Assembly: GCA_965153355.1 (NCBI GenBank) | Contig: OZ231126.1 | Span: 17,236,001-17,300,000, forward strand | Length of the DNA: 64,000 bases | Direction of reading: 5' to 3' | From: Flaccisagitta enflata | Lineage: Eukaryota; Chaetognatha; Sagittoidea; Aphragmophora | In this document: in pieces, positions 34,265-45,819 of the stretch | Numbering within the stretch: position 1 is the first letter of the stretch | Layout: each line of letters begins with the position of its first letter | Notes under the pieces: model-generated | Told to the model about the DNA's origin: nothing | What the model saw: the letters and a program-made list of their open reading frames with translations, nothing else | The model's database searches: none | Program-made: the position numbers and the translations under genes

Positions 34265-34888
34265 CATATGACGGCGAGCATCCGACGGAAAGATTTAGCG
34301 TGTCAACAGGGGTCAAAATAGAAAATTTTATGAGAATTAAAATAAGAAATAACATAAAAAAAATTATTGAGATATATCATAGTAAATATTCTATTGCAAA
34401 ATTTGCATTCATATAGGACAAAAGAGCAAGTAAAGCTATTATCAACTAAATAATTTTGCTAGAAAATACTTAAAATTTAATATTTGTTCACTGATAAGAG
34501 GCTTGTCAAAATTATAACTTTGCATAGAAAATGAAAAAACACAAAAATGAAGAATATAGCCGCCTTCCAAAATTGATTACAGAGGCGGCTATGTTTTTGA
34601 AAATGCAAAATTTCCTTGCATTCTAGAGTCTTATAATTTTGACAGCAGCAGTGAGACAAAAAATGTAAGCAAAATTTCATTAAAAATCTTTGTTTTCTTT
34701 GCTTTTCTCATGCGAATTGCTGATTTAAAGATTCTTTTGAGGTCAGCATATGACAAAGACATAAACACAGAGTATTTTTGGAGACAATTTGTTTCATAAA
34801 AATATCTGTTGCATCATGATCTTTCAATTATTGTAGAAAAGATGGGGTGAGACACTGAATGTTGACAGCAAATGCTCGCCGTCATATG
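34265..34888. mobile_element. Long foldback element, about 620 bp
   Basis: Ends CATATGACGGCGAGCAT / ATGCTCGCCGTCATATG are exact inverses. Inner pairs include GTCAAAATTATAA / TTATAATTTTGAC (34506, 34631) and ATAGCCGCC / GGCGGCTAT around the centre near 34575. AT-rich, no frame. Confidence 0.72.
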
Positions 34889-35278
34889 GCTTTTTTATCA
34901 CAAAGAAAAGCATTTCTGTCCAATATTGTGCAGACATCCTTTAGCTGTAAGATTGGAAAGGCAGTTTTACAACTCGTTTTAAAGGCAACAAGAAAGAGCC
35001 AAATGCCTTTTCCATTCTTCCAGCTAATATTGTCCTGTCAATGTTTAACGAAAATTCCGGTATTTGTGATAAAACAACCATATGTGGACTCCCATAGAGA
35101 AATATCTTTTTTCTCCTCTCTTGTTTATTCGCCATTTGCGCAATGACCATCACGTTTCCACTCAATCTTCTTTTTCTTCCTAAACGTCGAACGATTCACT
35201 CTACTTGGCCTTGTTTCTTCTTCTCCTCCATTTCATTTTTCTGTTTCTCCTCCATTTCATTTTTCTGTTTCTTTTTCT

Positions 35279-35488
<210 letters not shown>

Positions 35489-35648
35489 AAGAAAAAAAAA
35501 ACAATTTTGTCCCAAATTTTCGACGGACCATGCCGTCTTCGTCGGGGGAATTTCACCTGTAATGTCGGAATTCAAATTGTCATGTGAACTAACATAAAAT
35601 ATCATTTGCATTTCAATTTACAACTTTTTTTTCTTTTTTTCTCAAAAC

Positions 35649-35649
35649 T

Positions 35650-35717
<68 letters not shown>

Positions 35718-35741
35718 TCAGTCTCTCTTTCTTTCTTTCTT

Positions 35742-35784
<43 letters not shown>

Positions 35785-35785
35785 T

Positions 35786-35828
<43 letters not shown>

Positions 35829-35829
35829 T

Positions 35830-35872
<43 letters not shown>

Positions 35873-35915
35873 TTCTTTTGTTTTTTTTTCTTTCTTTCTT
35901 TCTTTCTTTCTTTTC

Positions 35916-36003
<88 letters not shown>
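35649..36003. repeat. (TTTC)n, (TCTG)n, (TTTC)n and (CT)n compound microsatellite
   Basis: TTTC 35649-35743, TCTG with regular TTTC interruptions 35744-35873, TTTC to 35913, CT 35919-36003. It ends 12 bp from the splice donor of the exon at 36015-36155, as a GA run on the transcribed strand. Confidence 0.96.
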
Positions 36004-36005
<2 letters not shown>

Positions 36006-36014
36006 AAAACATAC

Positions 36015-36155
36015 CATGCGTTCTGGTAGCTTCTAAAGCGAATAGTCGTTGGTAAGCTGCGGCCATGACCGACGCTGCGGCCGCGCTGTCGGTGATTTGA
36101 GCCCCAGCCGGTAACGCCGCCGTCCCTCCTCCTCCTCCTCCTCCGCCGGATGTCA
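36015..36155 (-). CDS. FOG/U-shaped-like gene, Gly/Ala-rich exon after the zinc finger
   Basis: A 141-bp exon on the - strand. The acceptor TTGTGTTCACAG precedes it, and the donor G|GTATGT follows at 36014-36009. Its first two bases join the single leftover base of the exon at 55638-55745 to give ATG (Met), and the frame then stays open for 46 codons with one base left over. The peptide starts T-S-G6, followed by an Ala-rich segment and a helix-like AAAYQRLFALEATRTHG end. Phase 1 at both ends and a length divisible by three mean it can be skipped without frameshift. It has no zinc-binding residues; its role is presumably as a linker after the first finger. Assignment to the same gene rests on strand, phase fit and order across a 19.5 kb intron, so an unrelated gene is possible. 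A donor only 12 bp from a long GA tract is unusual. Confidence 0.6.
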
Positions 36156-36422
36156 CTGTGAACACAAATTTGATAGCCGTTGTTAAAACGAAAATTCGAT
36201 TGAGTGTGACGGCAAGCAAGTATCTCATTGTGATTGTTTTCTTTTTTGCGCCACGGGGCGCTCTTGAAATTGACAACTCATTGTGAAAATCACTATCATA
36301 TTGGTATCATATCATTAGTATCACATTTGAATCAGTTTCGGTATAATATCTTTTGGGGGACAATCGATGGGAAATGACTTAATCCGTCTTGATCCAAAAT
36401 CCTGCAACCTAAACTTTTATCA

Positions 36423-36802
36423 AACAAGGCCGGATACACGGGCCAAGACGGTGCGCCGGCGTTATCAATTCTTAGACCTATCCCTAGCTCTATCAGACCT
36501 ATGCCAAGCTTTATTGACCTAACCGTGGATGAATATGATTTTAAATGAAATGACATGTAACATAAATTCTTAGACCTATCCCGAGCTCTTTCAGACCTAT
36601 TCCGTGCTCAATATGACCTATCTCAAGCTCCATGAGACCTAACCATGTATAAATATCATAATAGATGAATTGACGAGTAACATGAATGATGAACAAGATG
36701 GGTTTTCTCGTGATTTTTAACATTTTTTGCGATTTTCAACTCGAGCGTGACAAACCATCCATCCAACCAACAGACAGAGCCTCTTATAGAGATGCACCTA
36801 AA
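36423..36802 (+). mobile_element. HPE copy with internal duplication
   Basis: AACAAGGCCGGATACACGGG head; a roughly 100-bp block (TTCTTAGACCTATCC...GAGCTC...AGACCTA) is present twice at 36460-36680; end GACAGAGCCTCTTATAGAGATGCACCTAAAAA with the hairpin reduced to one arm. Confidence 0.7.
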
Positions 36803-37226
36803 AACTGAAATTTTCACAATTTTTTTTTTTTTTGGAAAAATGATCTTCAAAAGTGGGATGCAATCGAAAAGAGTCCTGAGCTGTGATCTTACCATTTTTT
36901 GGGGGTGAAGGGGGGGTCGGGGTTACATTTTTAAATCAAGTTACAAGATTCTCCCGAAATTCTTTTTAGCATGATATGGTTCAAACAAATGCTCACAACT
37001 TCGAAGTAACCTTGAAATGTGCAATATTGAAAGGGCTGAGCGGGTCCATGCAGAAGTTAGAGTTAAAATGAACAGAGGCGGGTGGGCGCTGAATGGAGAA
37101 ACTACGAAACGCGAAACTTAGTCAGCTATCGTTATATCTCCGGTTTTGACCAAGATGGTCCACACGTGCTTTGTGTTGAACAAGCCTTGCTTCAAAAGGC
37201 GCGTATAGAACAACGACCGTGAAGAG

Positions 37227-37227
<1 letters not shown>

Positions 37228-37269
<42 letters not shown>

Positions 37270-37280
37270 AGAGAAAGAGA

Positions 37281-37319
<39 letters not shown>
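37228..37319. repeat. (GA)n / (GAAAGA)n microsatellite
   Basis: GA run with GAAAGA hexamers in the middle. It abuts a duplicated segment at 37317-37572. Confidence 0.96.
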
Positions 37320-37321
<2 letters not shown>

Positions 37322-37572
37322 TCGAATGATTGTCGCCTCATGCTCAGCATCAACATCATCATAGAACCGAGTCATAAAGGAAGATGATAGCCTGCTATAA
37401 CGCGCGTAGCTTAATTTGTAGATTGTCTATTTTTTATGTTTCTTTCTTGCAATTTATCAAATGGAATGGGATGCCTCTCTCTTCTTCGCTCACTGTTCGG
37501 TAAATAGTAGTAATCATGTATTCATGTATAGAAGCGTCTCGGCATCATGAAATCATATCAACAATGTCAACC
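37317..37572 (+). repeat. Partial copy of the 41081-42257 unit
   Basis: Nearly identical to 41901-42153: starts GAGTGTCGAATGATTGTCGC and ends ATATCAACAATGTCAACC. Only a few differences are visible (CTTCTTCGC versus CTACTTCGC; AGTAATCATG versus AGTACATG), so the duplication is recent. Confidence 0.92.
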
Positions 37573-38206
37573 CATCAGGCAAATCGAGCCGGCAGTAGAA
37601 TCTGAGCGAGAATCTAGTCAGTACAGTAACAATCTCTGCCCCAGCGGCATTTTTTCTTCTCTCTCGGAATTTTTTTTTCAACTGGACACGAGAAAAAGTT
37701 TCGCAGCCTGACGGCGCAAATTTACTGAGTTTAATCTAGCTCCAGAAATTCGGAGATGAGTAGTGAATTAGATTTGACTTTCGCAGCAGGGGACCAAAAA
37801 AAAAGTTGATCTGTTCGCAAAATATGACTATCATTTCCACGGAATTTGGCCTCCCGTATGCCTATTAGTACGCGCTAGATCGCCAGAACTCTGCAATCGA
37901 GTTGCTCGAGTTAAAAAGGAGCATCGGGACGTGTATTTTAATATCCCCGCGGTCGGACGCTCAAGCTAAAATCAACTTTTTAGTCACATGCTATATGACG
38001 CTATATCTGTCCATTCGTCGGGCGGTCGGCGCTTATGAGATTTTTTTAATCACCACTTCCCCCCAAAAACCCCATGCTCTATCACTGCCCCTGCCGATCC
38101 GCACGTTTCTGGCCTTGTTAAAACCGAAGAAAAATGCATGTGTCTATTCATGATAATATCATTAAAGTTAGTCATTTTGAGTCTGACATAGGGACCCGAT
38201 GCCCCG
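37573..38206. other. CpG-containing non-repetitive stretch, no gene seen
   Basis: Unique sequence, less AT-rich than average, with CGCGCTAGATCGCC and CGGTCGGACGC. No exon supported. It could be regulatory DNA in the FOG-like intron. Confidence 0.35.
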
Positions 38207-38229
38207 CTTATTTGCTACCCTCCGCTGTT

Positions 38230-38405
38230 GACAAGAGTGACGAGATGATATCGACGACGGCAATGAAAAAAACGACGATGATGAAAACTACGACTAGTAT
38301 GACGGTGATGAAGACGACGGTAATGAATACAACGGTGATAAATGCGACGGTGATGAAGAAAACGGCGATGAAGACAACGGCGATGATACTTATGATGATG
38401 ATCAA
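38230..38405. repeat. Degenerate ACGGTGATGAA tandem
   Basis: AAAACGACGATGATGAA and TACAACGGTGATAAA-type units of 12-15 bp. The frame through it reads Met/Thr/Lys repeats on one strand and hydrophobic Ile/Val repeats on the other, as a tandem repeat would. Confidence 0.75.
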
Positions 38406-38717
38406 CATGGAGAAAAGCTTGGAACCTATCGACTCCCTCACCGACAGCAACCAGACGGGCAGACCCGGGGAAATTTCCATCCCAAAAAGTCAAGTAGGCT
38501 CCTTACTATCCATAAGCGACTTTCTAGTCTAACAATAAGTTGGAAACAATTTGACATTACCGTAACAGATTAAATGTATCAGATTTAATGTATCGCTACT
38601 AAATCTAACAGAAAGGAGTACCGCGCATTGGACCAAACACGCAAAGGTGCTGCCTTTTGCATCGAGGCAATGGAGATTTCGCTGGTTCCGTGGATTAGCA
38701 ACTGTCGCCGTGCCTCC

Positions 38718-38771
<54 letters not shown>

Positions 38772-38775
38772 GAGA
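38718..38775. repeat. (GA)n / (GACA)n microsatellite
   Basis: GA run followed by GACA tetramers. Confidence 0.94.
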
Positions 38776-39129
38776 CACACACAGAGCACTAGGTACATTA
38801 ATTCACACTATTCACAAAGCGTCAGAATATTTGCTCACGCGCACGTACACGGAGAAATTATCACTCATTGCGGGGAAGAAATTTAAAGGCGGGGTCGGGG
38901 GAGGGGGATCGAGGGTGACTCAATTATAGACACCCCTTCAATAACATTGATTGCATTAAATGGTTGTTTTAACAAAAAGCCATTATATCTTTGGCACAAA
39001 TCCAAAACCGCAACTGTATCCTCAACCCAACACCTAACTATTACGCCACCCCTTACCCTACTTAAATTTCCCCGGTAACCCACCGCACGAATGTAACATT
39101 TGGCCAAGACAAAATTCACATTAGTCTTC

Positions 39130-39334
39130 AACAAGTGACCTGGGCTCACAGTTACGTCCCGGACACATGGACAGCGGCGTCCAACCCCCATCCACACCTC
39201 ACCCACCCCTTCTTAGGACAATCACATCAACAGTTCATAAATGCGCGTTTTCGCAATTTCAACTCAAGTGTGACAGACAAACAGATCGACAGACGGACAA
39301 AGTCTCTTTTAGTGTTGCGAGTCCGCAAGTAACA
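39130..39334 (+). mobile_element. HPE copy, subfamily II
   Basis: CAAGTGACCTGGGCTCACAG head, TACGTCCCGGACACATGGACAG, CGTCCAACCCCCATCC, ATTTCAACTCAAGTGTGAC, GACAGACGGAC run, and GTTGCG-AGTC-CGCAAG end. Confidence 0.78.
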
Positions 39335-39493
39335 ATCGAATAACGATATTACACGGTACATCAAAATCATTTCCAATTGTGTCTTTGACGCTGCGAACGA
39401 CGTAGACGAGAGTTGCCCAATGTAGCGCATGTGACAAAGAAAGCCGCTAAATAACTTCTTATGTGCCAACCTGTACCTGTGTGTTTTTGCTAT

Positions 39494-40128
39494 AGTACCT
39501 TCCGAGCACACTCGGCTAAAACTGGAGGATTAATTTTTTTTAATTTTTTTTTTATTTCCTTATCTTTGTTTTTTTTTTATATAACTTAATTAAAGGATAC
39601 TTAATTCCTTGAACATATTTGGCTGTTAAAAAAAATAACTCCTGAAACCAAAGTCTTTGAATACATCATTTTGAGTGTTTTAACTCAGATTTGGCAGAAG
39701 TGTTTTAACTCAGATTTGGCAGAAAATATTACTTATCCTAGACAACATGAACAGCTCAATCAGATAATTTTTACAGGTTCTACAGCTTTTATAAGTTTTT
39801 AAGGACAATTGTCTTAAAATAATTTAGGACAATTGTCTTTAAAAACTTCAAATGGCCATAAAATCTAAAATAATTATCTGATTGAACTGTTCTTATTATC
39901 TAGGATAGGTAAAATTTTCTGCTGAATCCAATGGTCTAGGTTAAAACACTCCAAATTGATGACTTCATGCACTTTGATTTCACATGTTTTTTTTTTGACA
40001 GCAAGATATGTTCAAGGAATTAGGTATCTTTTAATTAAGTTGGATACAAAAAATGAAATTTTGGAAATAAGATTAAAATAAAAAAAATTTTATCCTCCAG
40101 TTTTAGCCGGGTTTGTTTGGAAGGTACT
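39494..40128. mobile_element. Long foldback element, 635 bp with about 300-bp arms
   Basis: Left AGTACCTTCC and CGGCTAAAACTGGAGGAT; right ATCCTCCAGTTTTAGCCG and GGAAGGTACT. Inner pairs: TTCCTTGAACATAT / ATATGTTCAAGGAA, GGACAATTGTC / GACAATTGTCC at the centre near 39815. Almost the whole element is one imperfect palindrome. No frame. Confidence 0.85.
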
Positions 40129-40258
40129 GTGTGCGTGTGGGTCAGTGTGTTCTGGTCTGCATGTCTGTCGGTTTAGGTAAGTAGTGTTTTACTAATCAGT
40201 TTTTATGATTTGGTACTGCCAAAAATTATATTTCCCCTAAATTTTCTTTTTTACTCTT

Positions 40259-40423
40259 TTTTAGTTGCGGACACGCAACTCTATAAGAGGCTTTGTCCGT
40301 CTGTTGGTTGGTTGGTTGGTCGGTCCGTCGGTCCGTCACGCTTGAGCTGAAAAGTGGGAAAATGCGCATTTCCGCCCCTGCCCACCCGTCCGCAACTGGT
40401 GGCCGTGTATCTGGCCTTGTTCC
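40259..40423 (-). mobile_element. HPE copy with perfect TTGCG-type hairpin
   Basis: On the - strand it ends ATAGAGTTGCGTGTCCGCAACTAA, perfect 7-bp stem; head AACAAGGCCAGATACACGGCC and CAGTTGCGGACGGGTGGGCA. The internal GTTGCGGAC box is complementary to the terminal GTCCGCAAC. Confidence 0.88.
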
Positions 40424-41080
40424 CTCTTTGATTCCCTTCCCCATCTCCAAATCGTTCGATCTCCCCCCCCCCCCCTCCAGGGGAGGGGAAAACTCAATCA
40501 CATACAGGCCTGTATTTTTTTGTTACTTGTGAGCACGTTTTGGTTTTGGATGCGTTATGGGAAGGGCGAGGCAAATTTAAGAGTGTGTTTAGTGAGGGCC
40601 AAATCAAGACCGCACGGGACCATACTGGTGGAAGAACAGGGTTAATTACCGGAATGTGTTTCAACTCCTGCTGTACTATGTATAGTTATTTCGATTGTGC
40701 GTGTCAGTGTATTTTTTGCTGTCGTTTTCAGGTTTACATGTTTATGCTCTTATCAAATTGATCATGTTCAAAGAAATACAGATATAAAGCATCACTCATG
40801 AATTATGAATTTGTTTCAATTATTAATGCTCGGCGGAAGCCCTAAGTACTGTTGTAGGTTGTGGTCTATTAGCGATTGGTCTCCTTAGCTAGTTAAGGTA
40901 ACGTTTGAAAGGTTCCCGAGCATCAAGAACAGAGAGAAATTTGAACTATTTGACCATTCTATTTATCGGTAGACTAAGTTGATTCCGTCCAGGACACGGT
41001 ATACGTAGTTTAGTGTCTAGGCGAGTTTTTTCATTGTTGACAAACCATCTCGGGAACTTACGAGCAATTGTTCCCGATGC
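40424..41080. other. Intronic DNA, no gene seen
   Basis: Contains a C-run with palindromic CCCCTCCAGGGGAGGGG at about 40470-40488 and a GTCCAGGACACGGTA motif also present at about 9012. Confidence 0.4.
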
Positions 41081-42255
41081 TGTCTACGAATATTCACAAC
41101 AGATTACATCCAGTCAATATCACATTGGCGTCTGTCATTCGGCGTGCGTAATGACTAATGAGTAGAGAGAAATACGGCTCCCAGCAACAGTAATCGAACA
41201 TGTAGCGACGCTCCGAAAGACTACGTCAACGGGTCACTAAAAGATACGCGGCGAATGAAACAAAAGAGCATCGACGGCGAAAGAGACTTACGCCTGCGAC
41301 CGAGAAAGAAAAGTCGTTGAAGAACAACAACCACTTCGAACTGCTCATTCTGCGCTCGAATTGCTATCGCCGCGCCACGTGGATCGAACAAACTACAGGA
41401 ACGAGACTACCATCGGCAACATCAGAGGTTACAACGTCGTGGAAACGTTACGCGATAAGATAAATAGCGGCCGGGGAAACGAAGCGACGTGCTGTAACAC
41501 GCCTTACAGGTCGGAGGAAGTCAAGACTGGCTAGAGCACACTCGACTGATTCGCGAAGTGAAATCCTGGGCTTAAATCCATCCTTAAATGAATATCCCTT
41601 GATTTAGAGCTTACATATAAGAATTAGTCATAGCGACAAGCAACTTAAAAGCTAAAATTGATAGATTTCAACTCAAGGATTTTCATTTGAAAGAAATACT
41701 ACTTCGCGATTTACAATTAAACAAAGTAAGTGTGAGAGACGTTCATTCTACCATCGCACGGCGGGAGCAACATTTACGCATTCCACAATACAAACGGGTC
41801 TTCAGACTTGACTTTGTCACCGCCGGTCAAGGAATCTTCGCATCGGCGTCAATCAATTTCACGAGATCAACTCTCTTCTACGTCGACCCGTTGATGGCGG
41901 GAGTGTCGAATGATTGTCGCCTCATGCTCAGCATCAACATCATCATAGAACCGAGTCATAAAGGAAGATGATAGCCTGCTATAACGCGCGTAGCTTAATT
42001 TGTAGATTGTCTATTTTTTATGTTTCTTTCTTGCAATTTATCAAATGGAATGGGATGCCTCTCTCTACTTCGCTCACTGTTCGGTAAATAGTAGTACATG
42101 TATTCATGTATAGAAGCGTCTCGGCATCATGAAATCATATCAACAATGTCAACCTGTCTACGAATATTCACAACAGATTACATCCAGTCAATATCACATT
42201 GGCGTCTGTCATTCGGCGTGCGTAATGAGTAGAGAGAAATACGGCTCCCAGCAAC

Positions 42256-42257
<2 letters not shown>
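41081..42257 (+). mobile_element. Uncharacterised 1.1 kb unit with terminal direct repeats
   Basis: A 110-bp segment at 41081-41190 (TGTCTACGAATATTCACAAC ... CCCAGCAACAG) recurs directly at 42155-42257 with a single 7-bp deletion. The region between is CpG-rich, unlike its surroundings, and includes a 94-codon frame at 41687-41971. The right 250 bp also occurs at 37317-37572. LTR-like layout, but no TG...CA with primer-binding site and no polymerase frame are visible. It may be a partial tandem duplication instead. Confidence 0.6.
41687..41971 (+). CDS. Unrecognised small open frame inside the 1.1 kb unit
   Basis: 94 codons ending TGA, not low in complexity. Charged N-terminal half (KEILLRDLQLNKVSVRDV, IARREQHLRIPQYKR) and a beta-like mixed C-terminal half (VTAGQGIFASASINF). 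I recognise no family. The last 23 codons are repeated at 37317-37390 without an intact upstream frame. It may be the remnant of a transposable-element protein, or chance in CpG-rich DNA; coding status is uncertain. Confidence 0.25.
   Translation: MKEILLRDLQLNKVSVRDVHSTIARREQHLRIPQYKRVFRLDFVTAGQGIFASASINFTRSTLFYVDPLMAGVSNDCRLMLSINIIIEPSHKGR

Positions 42258-42339
<82 letters not shown>
42258..42339. repeat. (GA)n microsatellite
   Basis: Begins exactly where the second direct repeat of the 1.1 kb unit ends (CAGCAACAG|AGAGAG). Confidence 0.96.
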
Positions 42340-42341
<2 letters not shown>

Positions 42342-43197
42342 GGAGGATTTTTCTTCAATATCATTATACGAGACATTATTCATTTTCAAGCAGAAATCAC
42401 ATGTTGTTTGCTTACTCCGCTCCATTTGATTGTTGTCTAACATTTCAATTCAACGTTAGTCAACTATGATAACAAAATAGAAACAGCTTAATATCCACCG
42501 AGGTCAAGAGCCTTAGAAGTTGGAACTAATCACGGCCTTTACTCGCACGCAAATACTATTTTGCTAAAAAGTACATAGACAAGATTATATGCAGTTCCTT
42601 TATTTATCATGGAACATATTAGACATTAGTTAGACACAACTAGTATTTTGTCTGACCTTCCCGGGCATTAACTATGGCTATTGAGAGCCTCGGCATGCTT
42701 CCATCAAGTGATTTGATGTAAGATGGTGTAACGTTCTCCTACACCTTGAGAACGATTCTCTTGAGCCTTTCAAATTCAAATTCTGCATCTGACTCTGTGA
42801 CAGTTTGATCGGAATTTTGTCTGGATTATTTGCAGGCCAACTTGACGCCAACTTGACAGCAATTTGTCACCCTGGTCTGAACAAAAAGGTTCATTTGTAA
42901 CTGACAATGTTGCGCTTGGAACTATGAAATTCTTAATTTTTTTTTTTTTTTTTTTGCTATTTTCTGCTTGGGGTAGCAATTTTGTTTTGCTTGTCATTTC
43001 TAAATTAAAAGCATTGCGGTTTGCGCCATTAGCTCGGAAATTCCATGAGGTTTCCAGACATCACCAATTTTCTTATGTTTGTATCATTCTCTGGGTAGGT
43101 ATGCCCCATAATGCTTGTCTATATACATATTTTACCATCTCTCGTCTCTTGTCTCTCGTTTACCATCTCTCGTCTTTATGCGTATAACGCCTCTACG
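42340..43197. other. Intronic DNA, no gene seen
   Basis: AT-rich with an 18-T run near 42937-42955. No exon supported. Confidence 0.4.
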
Positions 43198-43437
<240 letters not shown>

Positions 43438-43704
43438 TATTTTGAATATTGCGCCTCTGGTTCTTGAAACTTTAATCCTACGTTTCACCTTTTTTCTTTT
43501 GTATTTATCTTCGTTAATTTATTCTCGCAATGTAATCAATTCTTGTACTTGATATTTTGCTTATGTCTGAATGATGCATAATTTGTATGAATCTGTCGCT
43601 TCTTAGTTGACAAATATAACAAACCTCATATTATCAAGATAGTAGGCAGGAGGTGTGTTATTGCAGATGCTAATTTGGTCAAAGGGGAGGGATTGTGATG
43701 CATA
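43438..43704. other. Intronic DNA, no gene seen
   Basis: No feature recognised. Confidence 0.35.
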
Positions 43705-43798
43705 CCAAGGCCGGATACAAGATGTAAGAAGATGAATGATCAAGCGGACGGACAGACACAGCGACTTGAAGAATTGCGTCCTTGCATCTAGAAAAGTT
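43705..43798 (+). mobile_element. Short HPE copy
   Basis: ACCAAGGCCGGATACAAGATG head, GCGGACGGACAGACAC run, and AATTGCGTCCTTGCATCTAGAAAAG end; internally deleted. Confidence 0.65.
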
Positions 43799-43984
43799 CA
43801 TCCATTATCAAGGCATTATCGGAACCGTCTTTTGACTATGAAAGAGGTATCGGTTTAATCTCAACATCTCAAATTATGCTTACTAAACGATGAAATGATT
43901 ATTGAATGACAAAGCCTTGAGCTTGTCATCAAAAATTTTCTCAAAAAGGCCAAGAGGTTTCCAATAGATGCGTCTACCGTAGTT

Positions 43985-44397
43985 GTGAGATATCAAGATA
44001 CAAAGACACTAAGATAAAGATATCAAAATACAATGATATCAAGATATAAAGATATGAGATATCCCCCACGCTCATGATAATGCAAGGACACTTCTGAAGA
44101 TGTAAAGAGACATGAAGAGCCATGGAGACATGAGACAACAGGAGACACATGAAGAGACACATAAAGAGACACATAAAATGACATATGAAGAGACACATGA
44201 AGAGATACATGAAGAGATACATGAAGAGATACATAAAGAGACACAAAGAGGAATGAAGAGAAATGAAGAGACATGAAGAGAAATGAAGACTAAACCCAGA
44301 AAATCATGTTAAGAAATTTTCTGGTGTCAGACGAATGGACTGACGGACCTACCTACGGACACCGTCTCTTATAGAGATGCGAGGACGCATCTAAAAG
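43985..44397 (+). mobile_element. HPE 3' end carrying an expanded GAGACATGAA minisatellite
   Basis: AAGAGACACATGAAGAGATACATG units (43985-44290) are the same motif as the 21-25 kb minisatellite. They are followed by GACGGACCTACC, CTTATAGAGATGCGAGGACGCATCTAAAAG with a perfect AGATGCG/CGCATCT stem. Confidence 0.75.
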
Positions 44398-44713
44398 TAA
44401 ATCCTTACCGTTGAGACAATTGAAACCCTCTTGTGGCTTAGACAACCTCTTCTGAAGATTATCTTGACAAGTTAACAAAATAGAGATCCCTCTATGACCT
44501 TGGCATCCAAGAATTCCAAGGTTTACAAAGAATAGATCATCATCAGCAAGGAATTTGCATTGGAATCGTCTTCTGGCCTTGACTCTTACATTTCTATAAT
44601 CGGTAAATTACAAGACCAAATACTAAAAGAAAAACTGAAAAGAAAAACTAAGATAGTTGAAGTGTTATTATAAAGGCCACTAAAGTTTGATATCATTTAC
44701 TTAGTATTGTAAG
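44398..44713. other. Intronic DNA, no gene seen
   Basis: No feature recognised. Confidence 0.35.
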
Positions 44714-45343
<630 letters not shown>

Positions 45344-45346
45344 ATG

Positions 45347-45526
45347 CCAGATACACGGCAATCAAGTTGCGGACGGTTAAACAGGAGCAGTAGTACAAAA
45401 ACCGCTCGCAATTAAAAAATGTGACGGACGGACGGACGGACAAATAGATGGACTGACCAACCGACTAACAGACTGACCTACCGACCGACACGGCAAGGTG
45501 TAGAGTCGCGTGTCCGCGACTAAAAA
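45347..45526 (+). mobile_element. HPE copy, subfamily I, perfect 7-bp hairpin
   Basis: ACAATGCCAGATACACGGCAATC head, AAGTTGCGGACGGTTAAACAGG, AAACCGCTCGCAATT, (GACG)n and (GACC)n run, AGTCGCG-TGTC-CGCGACT then AAAAA. Confidence 0.88.
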
Positions 45527-45580
45527 GGTGATATATGAAGGAATGACATCTTTATTTCATTTGTTTTTTCATTGGTTGAT

Positions 45581-45709
<129 letters not shown>

Positions 45710-45819
45710 TATCAAGCTTAGTAACAGAAAGAAAATACAGAGAACGCATCTATAGGATTTTTGGGGTTGTTTGTTTGTTGCTTGCCCCAAAACTGTAAAA
45801 AATTTACTAAATGTTTGTT

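Noticed and set aside
38134-38532. 132-codon frame with Met/Thr/Lys repeats
   Set aside because: Dominated by a degenerate 12-15 bp tandem; no recognisable ends or splice sites.
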